In this document: positions 1 to 8,768 of the stretch, piece by piece
How positions within the stretch are numbered: position 1 is the stretch's first letter
How the letters are laid out: the number at the start of each line of letters is the position of its first letter
Assembly (NCBI GenBank): GCA_965198285.1
Contig: OZ240251.1
Span: 3,534,001-3,598,000 of the forward strand
Direction of reading: 5' to 3'
Origin: UBA11872 sp965198285
GTDB lineage: Bacteria; Chloroflexota; UBA11872
Length of the DNA stretch: 64,000 bases
Program-made: the position numbers and the translations under genes
Notes under the pieces: generated by a model
The model's database searches: none
What the model was told of the DNA's origin: nothing
The model's input: only the letters and a program-made list of their open reading frames with translations

Positions 1-760
1 CAGGGGCCAGAAACGCGCTCGGCCACATGAGCACGCCGTCGGTTCCGGTCACCGTCTGGTACTGCCAGTCGTAGGCCGGATCGGGCGGAATGTCGCCCTC
101 GAACGACACGCGGATATCGCCGGCGAGTGACACTAAAGCACCTGAAAGCTCTTCGGAGGGCCAGCCGCGCTCGTAGCGGTCGCTGCGGCGCTGGACGTTG
201 GCGATGACCCATTCGGGGTCGGGGTCGCCGAGCACATATTGCATGTAGCTCAGCACGTGCGTGCCGTTGTTCATCAGCCCGCCCTCTTCCAGGCTGACGG
301 TGGCGGCGAGCGGCGTGCCGATGGCGCCCTCGGCCAGTAGCGCCCGTGCCTGCTCGTGCACGGTGTACCAGCGCATCATGTGGCCGATGGCCAGCTTGAC
401 GCCATGCTGCCGGCAGGCCGCCAGCATGGCGCGAGCCTCGCCCAGGCTGCCGGCCATGGGCTTTTCGCAGAGGATGGCGCGGGGAGGGAAGCGGGTTGCG
501 GCCAGAATGGTCTGGGGAGCGTGCCAGCGGGCTGGCGTGGCGATGCTGAGCAGATCGGGGCGCTGCTCGTCGAGCATGCGCTCGAGGTCGCGGTAGCGGC
601 GCAGCGTCGGGAACTGGCGCCTGGCGCGGTCAAGCGGGGCCGGGTCGACGTCGCAGACGGCGGTTAGCTCGACGCCCTGAAGCTGAAGGTAGGTGCTCGC
701 GTGCTGCCGGCCGGCCCAGTTGAGGCCAACCACGGCGGCCCGCAGCTTGTCGCCTGGCAT
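1..760 (-). CDS. Gfo/Idh/MocA-family NAD(P)-dependent oxidoreductase (3' end outside window)
   Basis: Predicted cytoplasmic sugar or inositol-type dehydrogenase. The first 253 codons are visible. The protein opens MPGDKLRAAVVGLNWAGRQH, a Rossmann start in which the usual GxGxxG is relaxed to GLNWAG. The family signature EKPMA follows near residue 95, in the context ILCEKPMAGSLGEARAML, where the Lys is the expected catalytic or substrate-binding residue. It continues into the C-terminal alpha/beta domain (GGLMNNGTHVLSYM, near residue 160), where the family usually has its active-site His. The ATG at 760 is supported by a GGGAGGG ribosome site just upstream. The gene diverges from the hydrolase at 1026. 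A truncated near-copy of its first 130 codons lies at 4619-5074. Substrate cannot be deduced. Confidence 0.85.
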   Translation of the reverse strand, partial: MPGDKLRAAVVGLNWAGRQHASTYLQLQGVELTAVCDVDPAPLDRARRQFPTLRRYRDLERMLDEQRPDLLSIATPARWHAPQTILAATRFPPRAILCEKPMAGSLGEARAMLAACRQHGVKLAIGHMMRWYTVHEQARALLAEGAIGTPLAATVSLEEGGLMNNGTHVLSYMQYVLGDPDPEWVIANVQRRSDRYERGWPSEELSGALVSLAGDIRVSFEGDIPPDPAYDWQYQTVTGTDGVLMWPSAFLAP

Positions 761-1025
761 CTGCAACCCTCCCGACGCGTTACGCCGCCTTCGGTCCGTA
801 CCATGACCGTGCGGACGCTTTGGTGCGTTGGCCCGTACTTTGCCAGACGCCTGAACGACAGGTGGGCGTAGGTAGGGACCGACCGCAACTCGGCAGGGAA
901 GTATGGCGTTCGAAACAAGCGCGCCGGTGGAGGATTCGTCTGTCGAATCGCGTTACGGTCCAAGCCGGCGACGACCGCATTGACATCGACCAATTGTGGC
1001 GCACCTGGGCACGGAGTCCCGGCGG

Positions 1026-2621
1026 ATGAGGCTTCGCCCGCCATGGCCGCGGGGCCGTTTCCGACGTCGAGTGTCGGCCGCGCTGACCGGTCTCGCGAGT
1101 CTGGTGGCCATTGCAGCAATTGTCGTGGGGACCACCAGGCCCAGTCCGGAACTCCCACCCTGCGAAACCGCCACATTTACGCCGCCGGACTTTCAGTCGC
1201 CGCCGTTTGCATTTGATCCGAAGGCACGCGCCGTGGAACTTGGCCAGGCCATGGTGGACGGGGATTACCACCGCGCCTATGGAATGATGGCGCTGGAGGC
1301 ACTACCTCTCGACTCATTCTGCGATTTCACGGTGAAATACCGCTGGTTTCCGACCAGTGACGACAGCCGAACGTTCGACGAAATAGACGACGTTCGGATC
1401 CTGGGTTTCGATCCTTACTCGGATTCGCTAGACGTCCAGCTGCGCCTGGTTGAGCGAACCCAGGCAGACGAAGGGACGCCGGCCGCTGCCGGATACGTCA
1501 CGGTGAGGCTACTGCGCGACGGGCGCTTCACATTTCTCAGCGTCGACGAGGCCATGACCGAAGAGGGTCCGGTAACGGAGTTTCCGCCGCCGCCCTACGC
1601 GAACCTGGCAGCCTTCGAGGAGACCGAAGTTATCGTAGGGCAGGCGCCCTGGGCGCTGGGCGGCACGCTCACGGTGCCTCGAGGGCCAGGGCCCTTCCCC
1701 GCCGTGGTGCTGGTGCATGGGAGTCGTTTTGCCGATCGCGACAGTACTTCGGACGCGACCAAGACGTTTCGGGACCTGGCGTGGGGGCTGGCGAGCCAGG
1801 GCGTGGCCGTACTGCGCTATGACAAGCGCACGCTGACGCACGCGCTGGCTTTCGCGCGCCAGCCGGATTTCACCCTGGACGATGAACTGGTGAACGACGC
1901 GCTGGCGGCGCTGGCGCTGCTGCGTGAGACGCCGCGAATCGATCCGGCGCGTATTTTTGTGCTGGGTGCAAGTCTGGGAGGGTTCGCCGCGCCGCGCATC
2001 GCTCAACGCGATCCCGGGCTTGCTGGCCTGATCATGGTCTCTGCGCCGAGTGGAGCGCGGTTGGAAGCGCTAATCCGAAATGCTGAACGGAGGTCCGAAC
2101 CCTCCGACCACCTTGACGAAGCCTTCTTGCGCCGGTTCGAAACGAGGCTGCGGGCCCGCGCCATGGCACGGGCGGCGCTGGCCGCCGGCGTGGCGCCGTC
2201 CCTCGACCTGCGCGCGCGCGCCGCTTACCACCTGGATCTCGCCGAGTACCGGCCGGAGTTTGTGGCTCGTGATCTCCCCATGCCCCTACTGATCCTGCAC
2301 GGCGGCGTCGACGGGCTATTGGACGTGGAGGACACCACGGGCTGGATTCGCAGTCTCCGTGGTCGGGACGACGTTACGTTTCGCATGTATCCGTATCACG
2401 GTCACATGCTGTACGACTCGATTGAGGAGACTGCATGGCAGGAGATGTTCGGACCGGACCCGCGGCCCCGCGTCTACGTCAGCCCGGCCGCGATCAGCGA
2501 CATCACAAACTGGATTGCCGGGAGCAAAGCGCCCCGGGCATGCGTGGACTGGCGGGCGTGGTTTGCGGCCTGCCACGGCGGACCGACAGCGGAGTTCCGA
2601 GGGACAGCTTTCAACCCGTGA
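1026..2621 (+). CDS. Secreted/membrane-anchored alpha/beta hydrolase with N-terminal DUF3887-like domain (paralogue 1)
   Basis: About 531 residues: basic N-terminus, one membrane segment (about residues 16-36), a short Cys-containing linker, an NTF2/DUF3887-like domain (about 60-185), then a dienelactone-hydrolase-type alpha/beta hydrolase. The triad is visible: nucleophile Ser in GASLGG (about 316), Asp in HGGVDG (about 429) and His in YHGHMLYD (about 460). The protein ends with a paired-Cys motif C-x-D-x-x-A-W-x3-C-x-G-G that all four paralogues in this window share. I chose the ATG at 1026 over a GTG at 996 because it aligns with the basic start of the paralogue at 37972. Likely an extracytoplasmic esterase or peptidase; the substrate is unknown. 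Stretches around 1778-1865 are nearly identical in DNA to paralogue 3, suggesting recent duplication or gene conversion. Confidence 0.85.
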   Translation: MRLRPPWPRGRFRRRVSAALTGLASLVAIAAIVVGTTRPSPELPPCETATFTPPDFQSPPFAFDPKARAVELGQAMVDGDYHRAYGMMALEALPLDSFCDFTVKYRWFPTSDDSRTFDEIDDVRILGFDPYSDSLDVQLRLVERTQADEGTPAAAGYVTVRLLRDGRFTFLSVDEAMTEEGPVTEFPPPPYANLAAFEETEVIVGQAPWALGGTLTVPRGPGPFPAVVLVHGSRFADRDSTSDATKTFRDLAWGLASQGVAVLRYDKRTLTHALAFARQPDFTLDDELVNDALAALALLRETPRIDPARIFVLGASLGGFAAPRIAQRDPGLAGLIMVSAPSGARLEALIRNAERRSEPSDHLDEAFLRRFETRLRARAMARAALAAGVAPSLDLRARAAYHLDLAEYRPEFVARDLPMPLLILHGGVDGLLDVEDTTGWIRSLRGRDDVTFRMYPYHGHMLYDSIEETAWQEMFGPDPRPRVYVSPAAISDITNWIAGSKAPRACVDWRAWFAACHGGPTAEFRGTAFNP

Positions 2622-2714
2622 CGCTCAAACCGACGGAAAGTCCCGGCACCGTGTCACATCAGCAGCGTTTCGAAGGCTGTCACCGGGGGCCAAGAGATTT
2701 CTCTGCTTAAGGAC

Positions 2715-2742
2715 TTGACGTTGAACTCGGGCTGTGTACAAT
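2715..2742 (+). promoter_or_regulatory. Strong sigma70-type promoter
   Basis: TTGACG at 2715-2720 and TACAAT at 2737-2742 are separated by 16 bp. Each hexamer differs from consensus at one position, making this one of the best promoter matches noticed in this GC-rich window. It would start RNA near 2750, over 300 nt ahead of the next start codon at 3076. Confidence 0.6.
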
Positions 2743-2749
2743 AAGTGAG

Positions 2750-3075
2750 CGGCGGTTCGGGGTACGCTAACTCCGGAGCCGCTGGACGCCTAACCAAGGG
2801 GGATGCCGCCAGAGGCAAAGACCCAAGCATCCCCTCGATTAGTGCAGGCAAAGGCCTCCGATACGAGCACCGCAGAGTGGCCCTGATGAATGCAGAGAAT
2901 GCAGCGTGTTCGACTTTGATCGGAAAACGCCCAACGACCGCAGACGTAAAGGTGCGCAGCTAGCTCCCGGGCTTCCAAGCCGCTCCGTGGCGTTTGGCAG
3001 CTGTGATGCAATTGCGCTGAGCGACATGCCAACACCGCGCAGTGGATTGTGGACGAACGGTGAAGGACGGTTCGA
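2750..3075 (+). ncRNA. Candidate structured leader RNA or small RNA (unassigned)
   Basis: No convincing gene lies between 2622 and 3075. Just past the promoter is a segment with compact pairing: GGGGATGC at 2799-2806 pairs perfectly with GCATCCCC at 2827-2834, with an inner GCC/GGC pairing. Upstream, AGCGGC and GCCGCT at about 2750-2790 can also pair. I cannot match it to a known riboswitch or RNA class. It could be a 5' leader of the tape-measure-like gene or an independent RNA. Confidence 0.3.
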
Positions 3076-4353
3076 ATGAACCCGCAGCGACCTTCCTCTT
3101 ACCCCTATCCGGAGGATGATTTCACGAGAATCGATATGACCTGGGCGGAAGACGAGGCCATCCGCGCCGGAGAGGCCACGCGGCTGGCCGCCTGGGAGGC
3201 GTGGAAAGGTAAGGCGACAGAGAGAGCTGAAGAGGCGGCAGAGAGAGCAAGAGTGCTGCAACCGCAGGTGGCAGAGATAGTAAGAGAGCTGCAGAAACGA
3301 CGCGAGGAGGAGGAAGAGAGGCAACGCAACCTTAGAATCGAGCAGGAGCTCAATAGGAGTGGGGAAGATGCGTCGGTTCTAGGGACTCGTTTTCCACGAG
3401 ATACCGAGTATCTTGAGCAGTGGGTTCCTGGAATTGCAGAGGTCGAAGATTCCCTAGCCCAGCTTGAGCCAGGCGAATTTGAGCATGAGCCAGGGTATGC
3501 CGTTCGGGGACCTCTCGCCGCCCCGCAAAATTGGAAACCCGACGGGTATCCGTCCGTCATGGTGCCCCCAAGCACCGAACAGAAACAGGAAGTGGTAGCA
3601 GCGCTACCGACGCGCGCTGGTGGGTTTTCTGGCGGGAATTCTGTTTTCGCGTACTTTAACTTGGCGCAGACCCAGGACGACCTGCGGAAAACGCAGGAGT
3701 CCCAGACAGCCGCCGGTCGCGAGCAGACGCGGGTGGCGCTCGAGTCCAGTGCGGCGTTCACGGACGCGGCCGGTGGGATGGACGCGTTTGGCACATCGGC
3801 GGAGATAAGCACCGTGCCCGTGCAGCGCTTGACAAACGATACGGCTGAACTTGGTGGGCAGTTCGGCGGATTCAACGCGGTTGTTGAGGCTACACCAGCC
3901 CACATTGCGGAGGTGAACGCCGCCTTTGACGCGACCGCGCAGGACCAACTGCCGGAACTGATTGGGCAGATGGGAGCGTTGGAGTACCAGACGCTGGCGG
4001 CAGTGGATGCATTCAGCCAACTGGCCGGCGCACCGCGCGGGTCACCTCCAGCTGGCGGGATGTCCGGCGGCAGGAGAAGCGCAGGCTCTCCTCGCATGCC
4101 AGATCCGGAGTATCTCAACACCCCAGCGCCGGCGAATTTGCAGGAGATTTACCTTGACCAGTTCAAGCAAGGCCACGACATGTCAGGGTTTCACAACGCC
4201 GAACACTGGTGGGAGAAACATCTGGAGCATGTGGCACAGCGGAAAGCCGCCGGCCACGCCTTTGCACAGGGCACGCGCTATGCGCCGGGCGGGATGGCGC
4301 TGGTGGGCGAGATGGGGCCGGAGCTGGTGAATCTGCCGCGCGGCTCGCGGTGA
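3076..4353 (+). CDS. Solitary tail tape-measure-like protein (frameshifted at the C-terminus)
   Basis: 425 residues. The N-terminal 100 residues are highly charged and probably coiled coil (rich in Arg, Glu and Lys, with many AGA codons unlike the neighbours). The C-terminus carries a signature of siphovirus-type tail tape-measure proteins: a Tyr-Ala-Pro-Gly-Gly segment, then ALVGEMGPELVNLPRGSR. At exactly the point where tape-measure proteins continue with V-I-P, the frame hits TGA (4351-4353). The expected continuation is read in another frame from 4350. No membrane helices, and no capsid, portal, terminase or baseplate genes nearby. The start has a GAAGGA ribosome site. It may be a prophage relic, a cargo gene or a repurposed structural protein. 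Confidence 0.65.
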   Translation: MNPQRPSSYPYPEDDFTRIDMTWAEDEAIRAGEATRLAAWEAWKGKATERAEEAAERARVLQPQVAEIVRELQKRREEEEERQRNLRIEQELNRSGEDASVLGTRFPRDTEYLEQWVPGIAEVEDSLAQLEPGEFEHEPGYAVRGPLAAPQNWKPDGYPSVMVPPSTEQKQEVVAALPTRAGGFSGGNSVFAYFNLAQTQDDLRKTQESQTAAGREQTRVALESSAAFTDAAGGMDAFGTSAEISTVPVQRLTNDTAELGGQFGGFNAVVEATPAHIAEVNAAFDATAQDQLPELIGQMGALEYQTLAAVDAFSQLAGAPRGSPPAGGMSGGRRSAGSPRMPDPEYLNTPAPANLQEIYLDQFKQGHDMSGFHNAEHWWEKHLEHVAQRKAAGHAFAQGTRYAPGGMALVGEMGPELVNLPRGSR

Positions 4354-4499
4354 TCCCGGATCCGCGATTGGGGAGTGCCGTGACGGTGAACGTGACGGTG
4401 GAGGGCAGCGTGGTGGCGGAGCGCGACCTAGCCCAGCGCATCCGGCAGGAACTGATCCGCACCAGCCGCCGCACCGTGGACCTGGGATTCGTGTCCTGA
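4350..4499 (+). pseudogene. Out-of-frame C-terminal tail of the tape-measure-like gene
   Basis: Reading from the GTG at 4350 gives VIPDPRLGSAVTVNVTVEGS, followed by a VAERDLAQRIRQEL segment and RRTVDLGF, ending at TGA 4497-4499. This is the normal C-terminal end of tape-measure proteins in the family and should be fused to the protein ending at 4353. Joining them needs one inserted base, or a -1 ribosomal slip, at about 4348-4351. Either the gene is decayed by a single-base deletion or the frame change is programmed; the sequence alone cannot say which. Confidence 0.7.
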
Positions 4500-4618
4500 G
4501 CGACGTTCGATTGCTTCCTGTCGCAGTGCGTCCGCTTCGAAGGCCCTGGAGCAGAATTCGACCTGGGGTGACATTCCGAAAGGCTCCCCGGACAGGGTGC
4601 CCAGCAGGTCCCGCGTGG

Positions 4619-5074
4619 TCATCTGTCCTGGCTGACGCCTGCCCGGTCTCCGCATGCCGCCACGCTACGGTGCATGAACGACCAGCGCATCATGTGTCCG
4701 ATGGCCAGCTTGGCTCCGTTCCGCTCGCAGGCCGCCAGCATGGCCCGCGCCTCGCCGAGGCTGACGGCCATTGGCTTCTCGCAGAGGATGGCGCGCGGCG
4801 GATAGCGGGTGGCGGCCAGAATGGTCTGGGGAGCGTGCCAGCGGGCTGGCGTGGCGATGCTGAGCAGATCGGGGCGCTGTTCGTCCAGCATTCGCTCGAA
4901 GTCGCGGTAGCGGCGTGCGGTCGGGAACTGGCGGCTGGCGCGATCAAGCGGGGCCGGGTCGCCGTCGCAGACGGCGGCTAGCTCAACGCCCTGAAGCTGA
5001 AGGTAGGTGCTCGCGTGCTGCCGGCCGGCCCAGTTGAGGCCAACGACAGCCGCGCGAAGCGTCTCACCTGGCAT
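4619..5074 (-). pseudogene. Truncated duplicate of the Gfo/Idh/MocA oxidoreductase
   Basis: From the ATG at 5074 (MPGETLRAAVVGLNWAGRQH) the protein matches the gene at 1-760 almost residue for residue through the EKPMA motif and as far as the GHMMRW segment near residue 128. Similarity then stops (about 4684) and the frame runs into unrelated sequence, ending at 4619. The C-terminal substrate domain is missing, so it cannot be a working dehydrogenase. DNA identity over about 390 bp looks to be around nine in ten by eye, so the copy is fairly recent. It lies just beyond the tape-measure tail. Confidence 0.8.
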
Positions 5075-5303
5075 CAGCAGTGCTCTCTGCGCTCCGGGCT
5101 GCGCTGGGCGGTACTCATGCAACCACTATGGCGCTTTGTATCGGGCCTTGCCAGCCAGGATCATCCTGACGCCGGTGTGAAGACCGCTGCTTCGACACCC
5201 CGTACCAAGATCGTCTGACGACCAATTTCGCCACGCGAAGGCGACGGTCACATGTTTTGTGCTTTCGGCAAGGCAGGCTGACTATGTGTGGACGCGATGG
5301 TTG

Positions 5304-6866
5304 ATGGAAAGCACCGAGACGCGCTTGATTCGGCTTCGACCGGGGACTCGATGGTTGCGCCTGGCCTGGTGGGGGCACGTCGGCATGGGGCTCGGCTTTG
5401 CGTTATTTGGCAGCGGGTTGGCCGCGCTGGTTGCGCTGACGCTCCTGGTCGACCGCGTCACCGTTCCGGCTTGCGAGGCGGCGGCACCAGCGGCGCCAGA
5501 CGTTGTGGCGGCGCCGTTCGCTTTCGATCCGGAAGCCCAAGCGCGGACGTTTGTGGAGGCGCTGGCCAGCAACGAGTTTCAGGTCGCCTATGAGATGGTG
5601 GCGCTTGAGGAATTCGGCAGCTCCGCGCTCTGCGAGATAGACCTCGAGGGCTTCTGGCGGACGGTTGCCCAGGGCCACACGGCCTTGCTCTCGGTGGAAC
5701 GATTTTCGCCGCTTGTGTATAGCGCCCTGTATGACTACCTGTCAGTCCGGCTGCGCCTGACCCTGAGCGCACCCGAGGAAACCGATCGGCCGGACCGCGA
5801 GGCCTATATGGAGGTCTTGCTGACCCGCGACGGCCGGGTTTACTCATTCGCCTTTTTCTCGGTTCTGACGGACCTTGGGCCGCCGCCGGAATCACCGTCG
5901 CCACCATACGCGCCACCAAGTACGTTCCAGGAAGTTCAGGTAACAGTAGGACAGGCGCCATGGGAGCTTGGCGGCACGCTCACCTTGCCGCGTGGAGCCG
6001 GACCGTTTGCCGCCGTCGTGATCCTCGGCCTTAGCGACCGGGACGGCACGGCAGGCGCGAACAAGAGGGACCGCGACCTGGCCCAGGGGCTGGCCAGGCA
6101 CGGCGTCGCTAGTTTGCGCTACGACAACCGCACCCTCGTCTACGCGCTGGACGCCGCGCGGCAACCTGTATTCAGAATCGCCGAGGAATCTGTTGTCGAT
6201 GCGTTGGCGGCAACGGAATTGCTCCGTCAGACGCCGGGTGTCGACCCGGCAAGGGTCTTTCTGCTCGGAATCGGCTACACCAGCTTTGCAGCAGTGCGCG
6301 TTGCGCATTTGGACGCTGAACTCGCGGGGATGATTCTGATCTCGCCGTCGGCCGGGTTGATCTGGGACTGGGCATGGCGTGCAGGACAAGAGCGCGCCGA
6401 GGTTGACGAAGTCGTGACGGAGCAGGAGGCACGCGAGGTCGAGGTGCTCAAGGCGCGGGCGGCAACGATTGCGGCCGTCGCTGCCGGCACAGCACGACCA
6501 CCCGACCTTGGAGTTCGCATCGACTACCACCTCAGTCTGGTCACGTACCGACCGGAGCGGTCCGCGCGTACCTTGCGAATCCCCATCCTGGCTCTGTTCG
6601 GCGACCGCGACGGCGTTGTGCCTCTCGATGACCACGAAGCCTGGATCTTGAGCCTCCTCGGCCGACCGGATGCCGCGATTCGCGTGTACGAGGGCCACAG
6701 CCACGGCATGTTCGACGTGCGCACGATGAGCGGACCGGAGTTCCGCCTTGAAGGCCACGTCGATGAGGAAGTCATGATTGACATTGTCGCGTGGATCGAG
6801 GGTGACTGGCCGCAGCAATCCTGCCGAGACGTCGACGCCTGGTATGCCGGCTGCCACGGCGGATAG
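5304..6866 (+). CDS. Alpha/beta hydrolase paralogue 2, nucleophile Ser missing
   Basis: About 520 residues with the same plan as the other paralogues: membrane segment (LGFALFGSGLAALVALTLLV), Cys linker, DUF3887-like domain, alpha/beta hydrolase fold and the C-terminal paired-Cys motif (SCRDVDAWYAGCHGG). The nucleophile elbow is GIGYTS where the others have G-[AS]-S-L-[GA]-G, so the catalytic Ser is replaced by Gly. The acid (GDRDG) and His (GHSHGMFD) are retained. The ATG at 5304 is preferred over a GTG at 5259 because the paralogue at 37972 starts at the equivalent place. It may be a non-catalytic binding protein, or use other chemistry. Confidence 0.8.
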   Translation: MESTETRLIRLRPGTRWLRLAWWGHVGMGLGFALFGSGLAALVALTLLVDRVTVPACEAAAPAAPDVVAAPFAFDPEAQARTFVEALASNEFQVAYEMVALEEFGSSALCEIDLEGFWRTVAQGHTALLSVERFSPLVYSALYDYLSVRLRLTLSAPEETDRPDREAYMEVLLTRDGRVYSFAFFSVLTDLGPPPESPSPPYAPPSTFQEVQVTVGQAPWELGGTLTLPRGAGPFAAVVILGLSDRDGTAGANKRDRDLAQGLARHGVASLRYDNRTLVYALDAARQPVFRIAEESVVDALAATELLRQTPGVDPARVFLLGIGYTSFAAVRVAHLDAELAGMILISPSAGLIWDWAWRAGQERAEVDEVVTEQEAREVEVLKARAATIAAVAAGTARPPDLGVRIDYHLSLVTYRPERSARTLRIPILALFGDRDGVVPLDDHEAWILSLLGRPDAAIRVYEGHSHGMFDVRTMSGPEFRLEGHVDEEVMIDIVAWIEGDWPQQSCRDVDAWYAGCHGG

Positions 6867-6951
6867 TCATTCGTCAGGCGCGACCTTGAAGAGTCTCGGC
6901 GGGCTGAGGACCGTGGCACGTGGATAGTTCGGATTCGCGGACGGAACGCCC

Positions 6952-8598
6952 GTGAAGAGTTCATCGGCGCTTGGCGAGAGCGACACCGACGTCCAGGGAA
7001 ACGGCGTTCACGCAGAGCACCAGGACAGATCAGGTGGCTGCCTGGGCTGCGCCTTCCTGGTCGGCCTAGCGCTGACCGCGCTGATCGCGCTGGTGCTCCT
7101 CGGTCGGGCCGACACAACTCCGGCCTGCGAGGCGGTGACGCCGGCACCGCCTGACTTCGAGGTGGCGCCATTTGCTTTTGACCCAGAAGCGCGCGCCCTG
7201 GCCTTTGCGCAAGCTCTGCTTGATGAGGACTACCGCAGCGCCTACGCGATGTTGGCGCCAGAGCTACAGCCCACGGCGTCGCTCTGCGTGCAACCACTTG
7301 AGGTCTTAAGGCCGATGGCCGAGGACTTTGCGAGCGTGACCCTGGACCAGACCATAGGAAGGAGCGCCCACGCCGCGCGCACCACGAGTGATGACGCCGA
7401 GCACACGGCGGCCTATGGCTTCGTTCCGTTTTCGGATGAGCTTGAGGTCTGGCTGAAGTTCACGCGTCGCCAGCCCGAGACCTTACCGCCGGCATTCGCG
7501 AAGGTGGTGCTCGTGCGCGATGGCCGTGTGTCCAAGTTCTGGCTTGACCCGGCCCTAAACAAGATCGGCCAATTGCAGCATTTTCCGGCGCCGCCGTATG
7601 CGGACCGAACTACTTTCAATGAGACCGCGGTCGTGATTGGCCAGGCGCCGTGGAAACTTGGCGGAACGCTGACCCTGCCAAACGGACCCGGTCCGTTCCC
7701 AGCTGTGGTGCTTGTGTCAGGCAGCGGGTATACCGATCGCGATTCCACCGGACTCGCGTCCAAAGCCTTCCGCGACCTTGCCTGGGGGCTGGCGAGCCAG
7801 GGTATGGCTGTCCTGCGCTATGACAAGCGCACGCTGACGCACGCGTTGGCCTTTGCGCGCCAGCCCGACTTCACCCTGGATGTCGAGCTCGTGGACGACG
7901 CGCTGGCGGCGGTAGCGCTGCTCCGTCAGAATCCTCGAATCGACTCAGCGCGCGTCTTCGTTCTGGGAAGCAGTCTGGGCGGCCTGGCGGCGCCCCGCAT
8001 CGCGCTGCGCGATCCGGCGATCGCTGGCCTCATTATGTATTCGGCGCCCGCGGGGACCGTCAGAGAACGATATTTGCGTGACCTTCAGCAACGTATACGC
8101 GATGGCAGCCGCGTCGCCGCCTCAGCCGCCGAAGGGCGCTGGCTTGACCTTATGCGGGCCTACGCCGCGGCGCTGGCTGGGAGTGAAGGAGCGCCGCCGC
8201 ACATCAACGTACGTCCCGGGTACCCCCTGGAACGAACAGGGTATCGGCCGGAGGTAGCCGCCCGGGATGTGCGCAGACCGTTCCTGATAATTCACGGTGC
8301 AATGGACGAAGCGATGTCACGCGAGGAAATTGCCGGATGGGTCACCAGTCTTCGCAGGCGGGACGACGTGGTGTTTCGCCTGTACGCCAACCATGACCAC
8401 GGGCTGTTTGATTGGCGCGACCTGAGCGGACCCGACCTCCGCCCTGCCGGACACGTCAGCGAGGAGGTCGTGGACGATATCGCCCGCTGGATTGCCGGCG
8501 AGCGGCCGGATCGTGAGTGCGTGGACATGCGGGCCTGGAATGAGGGTTGTCGCGGCGGACCTGATGCGGCATTCCGTGGGGTGGCCGGCGTCCAATGA
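6952..8598 (+). CDS. Secreted/membrane-anchored alpha/beta hydrolase with DUF3887-like domain (paralogue 3)
   Basis: 548 residues: a polar N-terminus (about 30), membrane segment (about 33-50), the conserved linker Cys (ACEAVTPAPP), a DUF3887-like domain (about 70-200) and an alpha/beta hydrolase domain with the nucleophile Ser in GSSLGG (about 341), an acid residue in HGAMDE and a His in NHDHGLFD. It ends with the ECVDMRAWNEGCRGG paired-Cys motif plus a short tail. The start is a GTG. It lies 85 bp downstream of paralogue 2 and upstream of an aldo/keto reductase. The four conserved Cys (two in the N-terminal half, two at the C-terminus) suggest disulfides and an extracytoplasmic location. 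Confidence 0.85.
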   Translation: MKSSSALGESDTDVQGNGVHAEHQDRSGGCLGCAFLVGLALTALIALVLLGRADTTPACEAVTPAPPDFEVAPFAFDPEARALAFAQALLDEDYRSAYAMLAPELQPTASLCVQPLEVLRPMAEDFASVTLDQTIGRSAHAARTTSDDAEHTAAYGFVPFSDELEVWLKFTRRQPETLPPAFAKVVLVRDGRVSKFWLDPALNKIGQLQHFPAPPYADRTTFNETAVVIGQAPWKLGGTLTLPNGPGPFPAVVLVSGSGYTDRDSTGLASKAFRDLAWGLASQGMAVLRYDKRTLTHALAFARQPDFTLDVELVDDALAAVALLRQNPRIDSARVFVLGSSLGGLAAPRIALRDPAIAGLIMYSAPAGTVRERYLRDLQQRIRDGSRVAASAAEGRWLDLMRAYAAALAGSEGAPPHINVRPGYPLERTGYRPEVAARDVRRPFLIIHGAMDEAMSREEIAGWVTSLRRRDDVVFRLYANHDHGLFDWRDLSGPDLRPAGHVSEEVVDDIARWIAGERPDRECVDMRAWNEGCRGGPDAAFRGVAGVQ

Positions 8599-8768
8599 GA
8601 CACAAACAACCCGGTCTTGCGGGCGAGCACTTCACCGTAACCACGGTTCAGCGACTGGCCGATCCTGAAAACTGGCGTTATCCCACCGTGGTTGGCTGCG
8701 CACGGGGCCGCCTAACGTGACAGACTCGCCCGAGCGGCGACAAGCGCTTTGGCGTCGGGGTGGTCACG

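Noticed and set aside
2750..2840. Resemblance of the leader (GCTAACTC and a G-rich run) to a c-di-AMP riboswitch
   Set aside because: Order and spacing of the motifs do not fit what I remember of the class, so I list it only as an unassigned RNA.
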